From: Cacajao melanocephalus | Taxonomy: Eukaryota > Chordata > Mammalia > Primates > Pitheciidae | DNA length: 64,000 nucleotides | NCBI GenBank assembly: GCA_963573385.1 | Contig: CAUYLG010044331.1 | Coordinates: 43,655 to 107,654 of the forward strand | Direction of reading: 5' to 3' | Shown here: in pieces, positions 1 through 11,900 of the stretch | How positions within the stretch are numbered: position 1 is the first letter of the stretch | How the letters are laid out: every line of letters begins with the position of its first letter | Translations under genes and position numbers: made by a program | Notes under the pieces: model-generated | The model's input: only the letters and a program-made list of their open reading frames with translations | Told to the model about the DNA's origin: nothing | Database searches by the model: none

Positions 1-1837
1 AATAATGGTTTCATTGGACATTATTAGATTTGTATGATTTCTCAAGATTTTGAAGGAATATGCTAGTCACAAAAATGACTCCCTTAATTAAAACAGGAAA
101 GCTACTTATTTTGTTAGAGGTGACCTTTCTGTGTCTAAGAGGATAAATTGTGTGATTTCTCTCAGTAATGTGTCTGTATGGATTGATTTTTTAATAAACA
201 ATATGGTTATATGTATGCAGGTATGCCTTCCAAAAAGAGGTAGAATGTCATATTTTTACATAGAAATTTGGAATAAAAAAATATCTTAAATGTGTTGATT
301 AGGCCTGAGTTATCCAAAGAGCCCACAATTAGCCAGAATCTTGGTTCAGTTTTTTCATTCATTCAACAGATATTCACCAAATACCTAGTAAGTGCAACAA
401 CTATTTTAAATGCTAGAGATATAACAACAACAGCAACAACAACAACTAGATTTATTTTCTATAGCAAGTTTTTCTTTTAATTGTGTGGTCCTGTTGTCAA
501 ATCTAAGATCATTTAATGAAAAGGCAAAAAATGGTCATGTAATTTGATCCAAAGAACAGCAAAACAGTGTGGAATAATATGGATTTCTGACAACTCACTA
601 GCTAATTTGGGAAATTATTAAGTTTTAAATATCTTGCACATTGGTTTACAATATGCTCTAGTAATCAATATTTATTATAAATTGATAAAAACTGTGACAT
701 TTTTTCATGAAACCACCAAATCATTTAATAATCTACAGCACTGAATCCTTAGGTTGATTAAAACCTAGGCTTAGAGATAAAGGGACTAGAGATAAGGGGG
801 CTTTTCTTCCTTCTGTTCCTAGGAAAATCCCTGTTGTTTTGGGCAATATTCTCAAAAGTATCTTGGATTGGAAAATAAAATTTATGGTCGAGTAACTTAT
901 ATATCAATGATCTACAGAACAACATACCACCATATTACAAAAGAAACATGAAAACATGCAGGAGCTAAATCTGAATTTATAAAATTACTTTAGGATATTT
1001 AAGTTAAATTTTTCTATCCATAACCAACTGTGGAATCTCTGTAAGTTTTTCTGAGTGTTTTTTAAATTAATTATTTGAAAACAAAAACAATGTTGATTAA
1101 TGGGAACTTAGGTTTTAGAGCAGATTTTTAATGGGTAGTGACATATGATATTTATCTGCAGAATCAGTAAAAGCTATTAGCTTTTGGTTCCACCACAGAG
1201 AGACAGCAGCATGCTATGCATGATATCCAGAAAAAACACTAAAATAGTTTAACGAGCAAATTTCATTGTACCCTCAGGGGTAATTTTTAGTCCAGATCAC
1301 TCCAAGTCTGCTATAACAAAGGTCAGGATATAAAGAACACAGAGGTACTGTCCAAAGTGCCTTGATCTTTTCTTGGTGACTTACAGTGTAACTGTCACCC
1401 ACAACATTCCCAACTGACAGTCTTTCCTTTAAGTCTGAAAATATTATATGTTTTATTTCACTTGTTTTTCTCATTTGTAAGTTGGTGCATGAAATTTATA
1501 TATATGCACAATTTGTTTTAAAAGAAAGACTTGTTCTGAAATTACTTTTTAGAATTAAATCCGTTTGGATAGATTATCATCCTATTCCAGCCAATAAAAC
1601 AAAATTACCCCCTGGGTTTCTGGGGTTAAGAATTTGGCCTAACAAATTCATAGCTCATGTATCACTAAATGTCAGTTCATTAATAATTTTTATGTGCCAT
1701 ACTATACAGATGCTGTTTTGAGAAATTTAATTCCATGTAAAGATGTCCTAATGATATCTTTAAAAATTTACCAGTACAGACTTAAGGGTGGATATACACA
1801 CATGTTATAGATGAAGAAACTGAAGTTGAAATATAAA
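1..1837. other. AT-rich non-coding DNA, no gene seen
   Basis: Frames here are short and carry no recognisable domain. The only repeat I can place is a short L2-like piece (separate entry). No CpG clustering and no convincing exon were seen. Confidence 0.6.
352..445 (-). repeat. L2-like 3' end fragment, antisense
   Basis: The stretch runs 'tcattcattcaacagatatt', then a cacc-aaatacctagtaagtgc-like block, which is how the reverse complement of an L2 3' end reads (consensus around attgagcacctactatgtgcc). It ends in a short CAA/CAG-rich run near 421-446. Diverged; boundaries approximate. Confidence 0.5.
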
Positions 1838-1850
1838 AATCACAAGGGAG

Positions 1851-2228
<378 letters not shown>

Positions 2229-2324
2229 TTATTATTTGGCAGTTTTTAAAAAAGGATTAGAAAAGGTTTGGAGATTCCAACTTTACTATTCTTGGTTTAC
2301 TCTTTCTGAAAATCTCCAGAATTA

Positions 2325-2545
2325 CATTGACACTTACTGAGCACTTATTCTGTGCTAAGAATTCTACTGGGTGCCTACTCTACATTATTTAATTTAATTT
2401 TCACCACAATGTTATAAGGTTGTATTCACAACCACTAATCAATGCACACTGAAAAGATTAAGTGATTTATCTTGGTCTCACAGAGCCAGGATTCAGACCC
2501 AACTGTCTAGTTCCAGAGCACCTGCCTTAAACTGGGCTGCTAAAC
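2325..2545 (-). repeat. MIR, antisense
   Basis: Carries the reverse-complement MIR landmarks in order: 'actgagcacttattctgtgc', a ttaatttt-caccacaat block, 'agccaggattcagacccaac' and 'ctagttccagagcacctg'. An ancient tRNA-derived SINE shared by mammals. Confidence 0.7.
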
Positions 2546-2611
2546 TACTTCTCAGGGTGAGGTTATCCCCCGTGATGTTCAGAAATCTATGAGATTTTAC
2601 CACTTCTCTTT

Positions 2612-2700
2612 TGTGGATGGAGAAACAGAGGCTGCAGCCCTGTGCAAGTTCACAGTTCACTTGACTTCAAAGCAAAGCTCTTTATCCTGTGTCACCTTAA
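2612..2700 (-). repeat. Possible second MIR fragment, antisense
   Basis: 'gatggagaaacagaggctg' followed by a tgcaagttcacag block and 'aaagctctttatcctgtg' resembles the middle and end of an antisense MIR. Short and diverged. Confidence 0.4.
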
Positions 2701-3046
2701 TCCCAACCCTCCTCTGAATTAAAGTAAAATTACTTTATTTTTAAAAGTGTACATTCTTGATGTTCTTCAGCTCTCCCTTTGTATCATCTGGTACTTTCTT
2801 TATCTCACTGAAAAGAATGATTCTATATACTTAAAAATAGAACTCATTTTAGGGTATCTATGCCCATACAGTTATGAAATGCCCTACCTCTTCTTGTCTC
2901 AGTGAGACCCTTTCATGGTTGTCAGCTGGCATGATCTGTGTGCACATGATGTGCTGCCTGAAAGACCATGTGACTGTGAGGGTAAATTACAACATCCTAA
3001 ACCTACATAACAAGATATCTACACAGCAGCTATTTTGGATCTTTTC

Positions 3047-3333
3047 TATTTTTTTCAGATAGGGTCTTGCTCTGTCACCCAGGCTGGAATGCAGTGGTGC
3101 GATCACAGCTCACTCACTGCAGCCTTGACTTCCTAAATCCTTCTACCTTGGCTTTCAGAGTAGCTGGGACTACGAGTGTGCACCACCACACCTGGATAAT
3201 TTTCATATTTTTCACAGAGACGGAGTTTTGTCATGTTGCCTAGGCTGACCTTGAATTCCTTGGCTCAGGCAATCCTCCAGCCTCGGCTCCCAAAGTGCTG
3301 GGATGAGATGGCATGAACCACTGTGCCCAGCCT
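3047..3333 (-). mobile_element. Antisense Alu, old (J-like)
   Basis: Reads 'agggtcttgctctgtcaccc', then 'gcagccttgacttcctaaat' and ends near 'accactgtgcccagcct', i.e. an Alu on the minus strand. It has many substitutions and lost CpGs and no long A tail, as expected for AluJ-age copies. Confidence 0.85.
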
Positions 3334-3457
3334 ATTTTTGATCCTTATTTGCCCACTTTTTACCTGGTATTTTCACATAATACTTCCAATGTTGGGAAAT
3401 AGAAACATGAGGGTGGGGATTTTTAGACACTTAAACCACCTTAAGAAGTGCTTTTAT

Positions 3458-3545
3458 TGTATGTAATATATATAATATATTGTTATATATTATATATTAT
3501 AATCTAGAAAATATATATGTGTGTATGTGTATATGTGTGTGTATA
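3458..3545. repeat. TA/TG-rich low-complexity tract
   Basis: Alternating pyrimidine-purine DNA: repeated ATAT runs, then TATATGTGTGTATGTG-type repeats. Likely length-variable and easily melted. Confidence 0.8.
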
Positions 3546-3629
3546 CTAGGAAGTATTTATATACTTTCTAAATTAGCATAGAAGTCCAGTGGTCCTAGTG
3601 TTTTATTACTTGCCAATAAAATACTTATG

Positions 3630-3775
3630 CTCTGATTTCTAGCTGTGTGATTTCAGGTAAGTTACTTCTCTATGACTCAGTTTCCTCATAAAATGGAAAT
3701 AACAAATGCAACTCCTGCAGAGAGTTATTGTAGGGGATTAAATGAGTTTATTCATATAAAAATCTTAGCTCGCAG
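3630..3775 (+). repeat. MIR fragment
   Basis: Contains the MIR core order 'tagctgtgtgatttcaggta', 'gactcagtttcctcataaaa' and 'ggggattaaatgagttt'. Confidence 0.75.
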
Positions 3776-3846
3776 AATTCATATAAAGAATCTGACAATC
3801 AGAAGATCAGATTGAAATTTTCATGGTACTAGGATTATAAAGGTAC

Positions 3847-3848
<2 letters not shown>

Positions 3849-3887
<39 letters not shown>
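3849..3887. repeat. (AC)n microsatellite, about 19 units
   Basis: An uninterrupted AC dinucleotide run. Perfect runs of this length are usually polymorphic in human populations. It also accounts for the VCVCV tail of an antisense open frame (3847-4158), which is therefore not a gene. Confidence 0.97.
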
Positions 3888-3888
<1 letters not shown>

Positions 3889-4159
3889 CAAAGCCTTCCA
3901 GTGATTTGTTGCTTGTCCAACTTTCCCTGTTGGTAATATCTTCGTGGTAAATCTAACTTTCATGAACACAAATTCCATACCCTCCCTAGTTGTAATCATT
4001 TTGTTTTTGAAATTGGAGAAATGCTGAACTACACTACAAGTGACCCATGACAAAGAAGACATTTTGAAGCAAACAAAATAAAGAAACTGACTACTAAAAA
4101 AATGGGAGCAAAAATTAGACTGAGAAATTTGGTGAGAGATCATCTTGTCTGTATTCACC

Positions 4160-7100
4160 TCAATTATCTTCTAATATAGATTGTGGTTATGGTTATTGTC
4201 AGCTTTTATATGAAAGAAATCTTAAATGACTATGTAGTATAGTACTTTCCAAAATTTTTAGGTAGATGAGATACAGCATGTTCCTCATAACAGTGGGAAA
4301 TCATATTTTTACAAAACAAACCAAATACAGATTTTAGAACTAAGAATATTAGCAACACATTAACCTTATCTATGAAACAAATGTGATTGGCAACCCTAAC
4401 ACTGAGACAGTTGTCAGAGATAAGCACGTTCGACTCCAATGAAGGTCCTTGAAGTATAACAAAAATACAAGGGACTACAGCCAGAACAAAGGGAGGGTAT
4501 GCTCCCAGTGTAAGCCATGTTTAGGTCATTTTTAAAGATAACTGTATGGAAATATTAAATCAAACTCTTTTCCAAAGATTTGTAGGCAATGTTAGATTTG
4601 TGTGTATGCATGAATACTTACACTATATGTATTCTTGTCCAATATCATGCGTGAAAAGTTTCTTTGTAAGTTCCATTATTTCAAACTATGTTTTTTTCCG
4701 GCAGACTTTGTTCTCATGGCAAGTTTGTTGATTATCATTTTAAGTTGGCAATGCTTGGATTTTCTCTGCTTTGTGAGGTGGTGCCAGAACATTCTGGAAA
4801 GGTTATAGATTCTAGGCAAACATATAAAGTGAAGGAAGACAAACATGCTCCTGGTAATTATTACAGTACATCACTGAATAAAGCATATAAATCTTTCATT
4901 TTTGTATGTGTATTATGCCTATATTTGTAGTCCTGAATCAATAATGTGACTGTTATCTTTTTCTATGTAGATTGCATGTTCTGATTTAAAATTTCAAAAT
5001 GCTTTCCTATGTCAATGACAATCTTAATAGAGTCCAATTAGTTCCACAAGGCACTTTCTGATGCACAAGCCTCTGGCTTGATTGCGGTGAATGGTGGGTA
5101 TTTCCTGTGTTTAAGCCCACATATGGATTGAGTAAGGCAGTGGCAGAGGGACTACTGTTTTCCTTCACTACATCTTCATTTCTTTTTCACAGGCTAAGCC
5201 TTTTTGTTTTTCCTGGCTCTGTTGTCAAAATACTGACCAAAGTTTTGGCTCATGGTCTGAAATACCAGGCCAAAACAATCCTCTGGAAACTAGTGTGGCA
5301 AAATATATTTTAACCTATACATTCACCATTCAACCATGTGCATAACCACACCCATTGACCCACTCTGTGGTTTAAAAACAACACGAGTTTGCCCCCAGAA
5401 CAGTTTGATTTATATGACTAGTTTTTTCAAGCCTGCTCTACCAACATTAAAAAATGTTCTGAGGCTTGGTTTCATCACATCTCTGGTGGAAAAAAAAAAA
5501 AAAAAAGGTTTAGTTACCCTAGGATCATTTTTTTTTCTTGTTTTTAAAAATAAGGTGAATTTCTTGTGCATTCTGCAGAATTTCCTTGCAAATGGTATTG
5601 AAGTAGAATCAGTAAGTAGTTAATGCAATTATTATCAGTATTTCCTAGTGGGTTACAAATAAGAAGAGATTAAGAATTTTCCTTGAATGAGTCATCATAT
5701 TTTCCTTTTAGGTTAATTCACAGTGATTAATTTCTTGAATTGTCAGAATCCACCCTCTTTTTTTTGTCTTTTCAGAAGTCCTGCGTTAGTTCTTTACGAA
5801 CTATGTTACATGATATGAAAGCTCCAAGAGCTGATTTTCCCAGTCAAGTTTAGATATTACTCAAGAGATATGATTATCCAGAAGTTATCCTGATAACTTT
5901 ATTATCTGTGGCCTCTGCTGTTAATTATTCAGACATTTCATTTCCTCCCTGAATATTCAGTGAATCCCTCTTTTAAAGTTCTGAACTAATGAATTTTTGA
6001 ATGACTGCCAGTTGCCTTTTATGTCAACAAAAACAGATTTTGATTTGCATCTAAAAGTACCTGCTCCACTCAAGATGTTTGCCTTCAACAAGGCTACACT
6101 GGAAAATTTTACTGAATTACATTAAATTTCCCACCTGGATTTTCTCCCAAATGAACAGCAAGAGCTAAAGTAGTCAAGAAAATATCCTTTGACTTTAAAT
6201 TAAGTATTAAAACTTTCAGCAAAAGGCAATTTATAGTGTGTGCTGCAGAATATTTTATGGTTTTCCCTCTCTGAGCTAAAAGCAAAAAAAGAAAAAAGGA
6301 AAAAAGGAAAGTAAGGGAGGGGCAAAGTCTTTTCAATTGTAAGCATCTCATTCATATTCTTTCTTCTTTTCTTTTTTTCTAATCTGATTAATATCTCCAG
6401 GAGGCCTGAAAAGAATAAAGTTTTTAAAGGTCCAAAATCTAGATCCTCCTTTTTGAAAGTAAAGGAAAATATTGATTTGGGAAGATGGCATAAGAGAGAG
6501 AAGAGGTAGAAAAGGAATGAGGGTGATGGGATTTCTGATTGCTGGTGACCTACTTCCGGGTAGCTGATAATACAATGTTTATTTTAGTTAGTTGGATCTT
6601 TAGACTTGATTGTTCTGTTCTATATCTTCAACCCAATTACTATTTGCTAAACTGTAAATTTCCATAAATCAGAGACATTCCGGGTTCAAACTACATTGCT
6701 ACTTTTAGATTCCTGGATCTAATGGCTTTCATGTGCATTTAGGAAAAGGGTATAAGATCTTGAATTGAAGACAGCTTTGGGGGTAGTCACTGTCTGCTTG
6801 TCTGCCGGTACCTGCGCCTGTTACCAGGGTACCCTGGTTCTTAGGGCACCTAAGAATCTCTGACTGCCAGCAGTCTTCCCCTGGAATTCACCAGGGCTTC
6901 ACAACCCATAGTAAAAGCACTAGTGTAATCCGGCATCCAAACACATGCAACCCGGGGTAGAAGAGGGAGTGCTGGCTATGACACATTGCTAAGTACATCT
7001 CTTTGAGGAAATAGTACATACTCCAGACTTCAAGGGACATATAACTGTCAAGGAAAACCGACAAATGCATTAGAAGGCCAACAGTATACCTGGATCTCCT

Positions 7101-9500
7101 ACATTTAAATGAGCTGTGTTTTCATAAGCTAAACTGTATGTTGTAGTGTGCCTTATAGATAATTAAAAATGTGTAGTCATTTCACAAAAAACAAAAGAGA
7201 AAAGCTGAAAATGCTTGGAGCAAACAAACTGTTATTTATGAACAAGAGGGCTTATCTTTATATCTGCGATTTGTTTAATATTGGTGCTAGAAATACTGGA
7301 TACTGAGTATCAAGGGTTTTTTTTAATTAACTATGACTAATAAAATATTCCTTGAAAGGTTCAAAATTTAAAAAAATATTATATTGTATGATTTATTTAG
7401 AATGCATAGTTTATCACCTATTACTAATACATTTTTAGTCTCTCATGCAACAGGAATACATCTGTTTTTAATACTTGCTGTATAGATTCATTAGCCTACC
7501 AATCTTTCTGATGTTTCTGCAGTGGCAGAATAAATATCATAATTAATGCTATTTTTGTGCTTATATATGCCTTTGTTGTAGAAGATCAGAGATGTTATTG
7601 GGTTTGCTAATGTGACCTTGTTTTCCCCTCAGGTGATTAGTTTAGGAAATGAAGTGTGTCCACTCATTATCCATTGGAGATTGCAAAGATACCACAGACA
7701 ATCAAAATTATAATTCCAAATGAAAAGAAATCATCATTCTTTAAAAGTGTTTAGAAGGGTGCACAGCAGGGCATATTTTCTTTCTTACTGGCAAGAGTTT
7801 GTAACTGGATATGTTAACATTACTGAGAACATGAAAACATGAAACAAAAGTATTGATTCAAGAATTTACTGAAGAAAAGAAACCAAGTGCACACTGGCTG
7901 GTTTTAGTTTATTCTTTTAAAGTATGAGTTACATCAGTTGTTTATGGCAGGCAGGTACAACTTGGCTGGTCCTTCTTGTCTTGCATTTTTCAACATACAT
8001 GAAAGAAAGTGTTATTTGTATTGCTAAATTTACATTATCTCCTCTTTAATTGCATCAGCTGCTAACTAGATCTAGAAATAATGACATTTAAAGGGAAAAT
8101 GGCAACCATCTCCAGAAGACTGCATTATAATGGAAGAACCTAATTAATTTAACCTCACAATCCTACATAATGGCTAGCCTTCATCATTTCCACAGATGGA
8201 GCTCAGAGGAATTAACAGCATTGTACATCTCCACAGACTCCACAGATTGGCTGGCCAAGGGGAGATTTTTCTTTACGTTCCTTTAATGCACATATTGACA
8301 ATGTCTGCTTGAAGCATACTAAAAATACAGAGTGTATGGCATTAACAGGTGAAAATGAAAAACTAATTATTACAAAAATACTTTGAAAGAGGCAAGACAA
8401 ATTCTCTTTGTTAAGGGATGTGAGACCAAGAATTCAATATTACCTATAAATATTTTTTCAAGTGACTTCTCCCCTCCTTCCTCGACTCTTCCTTCCCTTC
8501 CCCTCCGTTAAAAAAGAAAAAAAAAAGAAAATATTTTTTCAAATTTAAATTGCAACAGAAAAGGAAAGCAAGGCTTAACCTCAGGAAAATTAGAGATTTG
8601 CAGGTGTCTATACCTAGTATTTGAAAATGTCATTCTTCATTTATTTCTGCCATGAATAATTTGTAATATTTGCCAGAACTTTTGCTAATATAAGAAAATG
8701 GAGCTATGTAGGGTTTTTGTATTCATGCGCAGGTACATAGGGAACATTTGAAAAAGATAGCTGGATCACCAGATTAGTTTAGCTGCTATGGTATTTCTTT
8801 TGCAGTGACTCTTTTCCTAGACACTATGTACTGCCCCAAATCATTACCAGTAAAGAGGTCTGGGAGCATCTCTCCCAGTCATTTTTCTTCCAAAGAAATC
8901 AAGTTACATATATTTTTAGTAAACTATAAATTTGTTACTTCACATTCCTTCAATGTGAGTATAAACATGGATACGTGTTTCTCTGATCACAATAAACAGA
9001 GGTAATCTCAGAAAATATTAGCAATAGTCTCTGAGGGAACCCCAGTTCTAAGACCCTACTGATAATTTAGATGTATCAGATGAAAAAACAGTTCCTTTAA
9101 TAGCTTTCCAAGAGGACAGTCATGAAATTGAAATTATTTACTTGGGTCTAATAGCGATCATAGAAATAGGAAAATGACAGCTTCGTAGTGTCATCTGAGA
9201 AAGAACATTGCCGGTATTAACGCAAATGGTTCCCCATTCATTCAAATGTCCAGGGCACTTCCGTGAGCAAGCTCTGTATTAGGGACGAGAACCGGCCTTT
9301 CCTCCAGGTGCTTACAACGAATGTCTGGATTTACAAACGTTTTCTGTCAGAGTGGATTTTTAAGCCGTTGATCGAAACCTCCAAAATGTCCCAAATCTCT
9401 CTCCACCTCCAGAAAACTACCGTCAACCGCCCTCTGGGGGAGGGAGGACGTCTTTACCTGGAGAAAGCCCTGTTGGTCTTCAAGTGGCACATGGCTAACA
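4160..9500. other. Repeat-poor non-coding DNA, no gene seen
   Basis: About 5.3 kb of AT-rich sequence. I could not place an Alu, L1 or LTR in it. It holds poly-A/poly-T runs (e.g. near 5490 and 8512-8530) and many short frames with no family resemblance. It may hold conserved regulatory DNA, but nothing is diagnostic from sequence alone. Confidence 0.5.
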
Positions 9501-10329
9501 ATTAGCAACCTCCGTAAATGCATTAGCAAAGGTGTTTCTCCAGGAAACGGTAACTGGGCGTCGTTTGCGTCCTGCACAGTCACCTTCCTGCTTCTTGGAA
9601 AGACCCCGAGACGGCAGGGACCCGGCTGACCCGTCCGGGCTGGTCGGCACTTCCTGGCGCCTAGCTTTGTTCTTTCCCCGGACTCTGTCCCACGATTCCC
9701 CCCAGAGCAGTGGCGGCCCCAGAAATTCTAGGAGGCCTCAGCTAAGGGCAACAATTGGCTAGGGTCTTAGGGCTGGAGGTGGGGGGGTCTTGTTTTCAAG
9801 CTGCGCTGCACTGCACGCTCGCATTTTTACCTCTTAGATTGGACGTTCCCCGCGGGCGGCTAGGGGAGGCATGCTAACGCTGCCCCGAGCAACCCTTTAA
9901 AGGCTCCAACCCTGCCCTGAAACGGGTGGCTTGCACTTGGCCGCGGCTAAGACCGCCAAAAATGCGGGGATGTCCTTAAAGGAGAGCGGAGACTATGCTT
10001 TTCTTATCGTAATTTTCTGCCCGCGGCCGTTTTTGATAGTAAGGAAATGGTACTGACCACAACACAGACTCTAGAACTGAGAGATGAAAACGGAGGTGGG
10101 GTTGGGGTTAGGGCTGGGGACCGCAGATTCTTAGAAATCAGAAAAGAAGGGCGAGGAGTTCAGGGTTTGGTCGCCGGAATCTGTCAGCTAGAGGGCATCT
10201 GGGTTTGGGAGTGCTGGGTCCTGGCCTTGGAGCGCGTCATTGGGAGGAAAACGCCCCAGCCTGTTGTCTCTGTACTTAGGTTAGAGGGGTTGCACTGGGA
10301 ATCCGATCCCGAGTCTACGACCACCTTGC

Positions 10330-10412
10330 TGGGTGTTCATTCATTGAACACATATTTAATGGTGGCTCGCCCTGCGCCGAGAACTGTTTTAGACGCTGGG
10401 CATACGGCGACG
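10330..10412 (-). repeat. L2-like fragment inside island A shoulder
   Basis: 'gttcattcattgaacacata' then 'gagaactgttttagacgctg' and 'gggcatac' follow the order of an antisense L2 3' end. Several CpGs are retained. Confidence 0.5.
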
Positions 10413-10525
10413 TCATCTTGGGCAAGTCACTTGACCCCTGGGTATGTTAAATTTCTTCATCAGCAGAACTGCAGGGTTGGACGACTGCGATATCGCTAAG
10501 ATCCCTTCGGCTGTCAAATATGACA
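10413..10525 (+). repeat. MIR-like fragment inside island A shoulder
   Basis: 'cttgggcaagtcacttgacc', a downstream 'aatttcttcatc' block and 'gatcccttcggctgtcaaat' match the middle and 3' end of a MIR. It directly abuts the L2 piece. Confidence 0.55.
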
Positions 10526-11552
10526 CAGGCACGAATGGGTGTGCCCTCCACTGACAGATGAGCCCCCTACTCTCGGCAGTGGGCGGGGAGAAGGACCCGA
10601 TAGGCCATTTTGCTTTGGTCACTTCTGGGCAGGAGAGATGCTATTGTTCCTCGAGCTAAGCCAGTAGAACAGAACTGTGCAGTTGTGTGGAAATCTAACT
10701 CATGCTAGCCACGGATGAGGCTCATTTTCCAAAATACTGCCACAGTCTGGGTGGAAACTTTCTTCGGAAGCTTATCCTTGAGTATCTGACACTCCTTAGT
10801 GTCAGAACAGGCCTCCCTTTGCGACAAACGCGCATTAGGCCCCTTTACAGCTAGGCGCCACGGGTCGGGCCCGTCCTTACCCTCACCCGGCGACTCTTGC
10901 CGTGACCCGGGGTCTCACTCCCGCCTAGCGCTCGGAGGAGAAACCGACGCCAGTCGCTGCAGCCGGGGCTACCTCACTGGCTTGGCCCCCAGCCTGCGCT
11001 GCCCTGTGCGGCAGAGCCGCTTTTCCTGTCCAAGTCCATCGAAACTTTGCGCTTCCCGGGCGTTTGTCTCTAGCAGACGCTACAAGTGGAGTGCCAAAAA
11101 CAGGGAGGGGACCGCCACCGCTACTCTGCCCCTGGCGTCACCTTGTGCTTTCCCCTCGCACCGGCGAGGCGAAGCGTTTCGCTAATCCCCGGGGGCCCCG
11201 CGTAAGGGCAGCAGCATCCCTGAACCCTCTCTGCAGGTCGTCTCCCCGACGCCACAGGTGGCTAGCAGGGCGCGGGTGGGCGCAGGAGCGCCTCTCAACC
11301 GCCCAGGCCTCCCGCTCCTTCTCCGCGCGCTGTGGCAGGGTGGAGAGAGGCAGCGTTCTACGGCTAGTCCGGCTCGGCGCCGTTCCCGTCTGTGACCTCC
11401 TAATCCCACAGCCACAGCACCTTCCTCTAACCTCCCACGGTGGGCTTAAAGCCTCCGGTTCCTTCTGGCTCATTCCTCCTGCTCCCTCCCCCGAACTCCC
11501 GACCGAGAGCTGAGAACCTGCGCCAGTGACTGCGCGGCAGCGTTGACTGGAC

Positions 11553-11603
11553 GCGGCCGCTGCGGAACTGGGGGGAGAGGCGGGGAAGCGAGGGAGGGGC
11601 GGG
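11553..11603. promoter_or_regulatory. NotI octamer and Sp1-type GC box in island A
   Basis: GCGGCCGC at 11553-11560 and GGGGCGGG at 11596-11603, within a purine-rich GGGGAGAGGCGGGG context. GC boxes of this type bind Sp/KLF factors and are common at CpG-island promoters. Occupancy is inference. Confidence 0.55.
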
Positions 11604-11834
11604 AGGAGACTGAACCCTGGGAGAGGCCGTGGGTTGGGGCAAACCGATCCTCGAAGGGCTAAGCAGAAGCAGCTGCTAGTAATACGCGCCGCCGGGAGGC
11701 AGCCGGTTTCCGCGCCCAGGACACTCGTGGCTGCCGCGGGCGCGCGAGCGCGGGGGTGGCGGCGTGAAGACACCGAGCCAGCGCCTGCAGGACCGACCCG
11801 CAGGCCCCGTCCGCAAACTCGCCCAATCTTTAAG

Positions 11835-11844
11835 TGACTCAGCA
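11835..11844 (+). promoter_or_regulatory. AP-1/MARE-type element TGACTCAGCA
   Basis: An exact TPA-type half-MARE (TGACTCA followed by GCA), as bound by AP-1, small MAF/NF-E2 and BACH factors. It sits at the sharp downstream edge of island A, where accessible promoter chromatin is plausible. A 10-bp match can arise by chance. Confidence 0.35.
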
Positions 11845-11900
11845 GCCCCAGGGGGCTTTCCTGATCTGCTCTCCTCACCAAGACGTCCTAAAATGCCCCT

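Larger units (their letters stand above)
9540..11900. promoter_or_regulatory. CpG island A (core 10.8-11.88 kb), likely promoter
   Basis: CpG density rises at about 9.54 kb, dips near 10.5-10.75 kb where old repeat scraps sit, and peaks at 10.80-11.88 kb before falling abruptly. In the core I see a GC box GGGGCGGG at 11596-11603, a NotI-type octamer GCGGCCGC at 11553-11560, and a TGACTCAGCA element at 11835-11844 on the downstream edge. No TATA box is obvious, which fits a dispersed CpG-island promoter. Transcription direction cannot be fixed from sequence. Long GC-driven frames on both strands (the largest 247 codons, 11138-11881 minus) carry no recognised domain and are not called as genes. 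Confidence 0.85.

Noticed and set aside
3847..4158. 103-codon minus frame with a VCVCV tail
   Set aside because: The tail is the AC microsatellite; the rest has no recognised similarity.
10047..10499. 150-codon plus frame beginning in island A shoulder
   Set aside because: Its end runs through L2 and MIR scraps, and no domain or conserved motif is visible.
11138..11881. 247-codon open frame on the minus strand in island A
   Set aside because: Stops are rare in GC-rich DNA on any strand. The translation is low in complexity (Arg, Pro, Ser, Gly, Ala), has overlapping frames on both strands, and matches no family I recognise.
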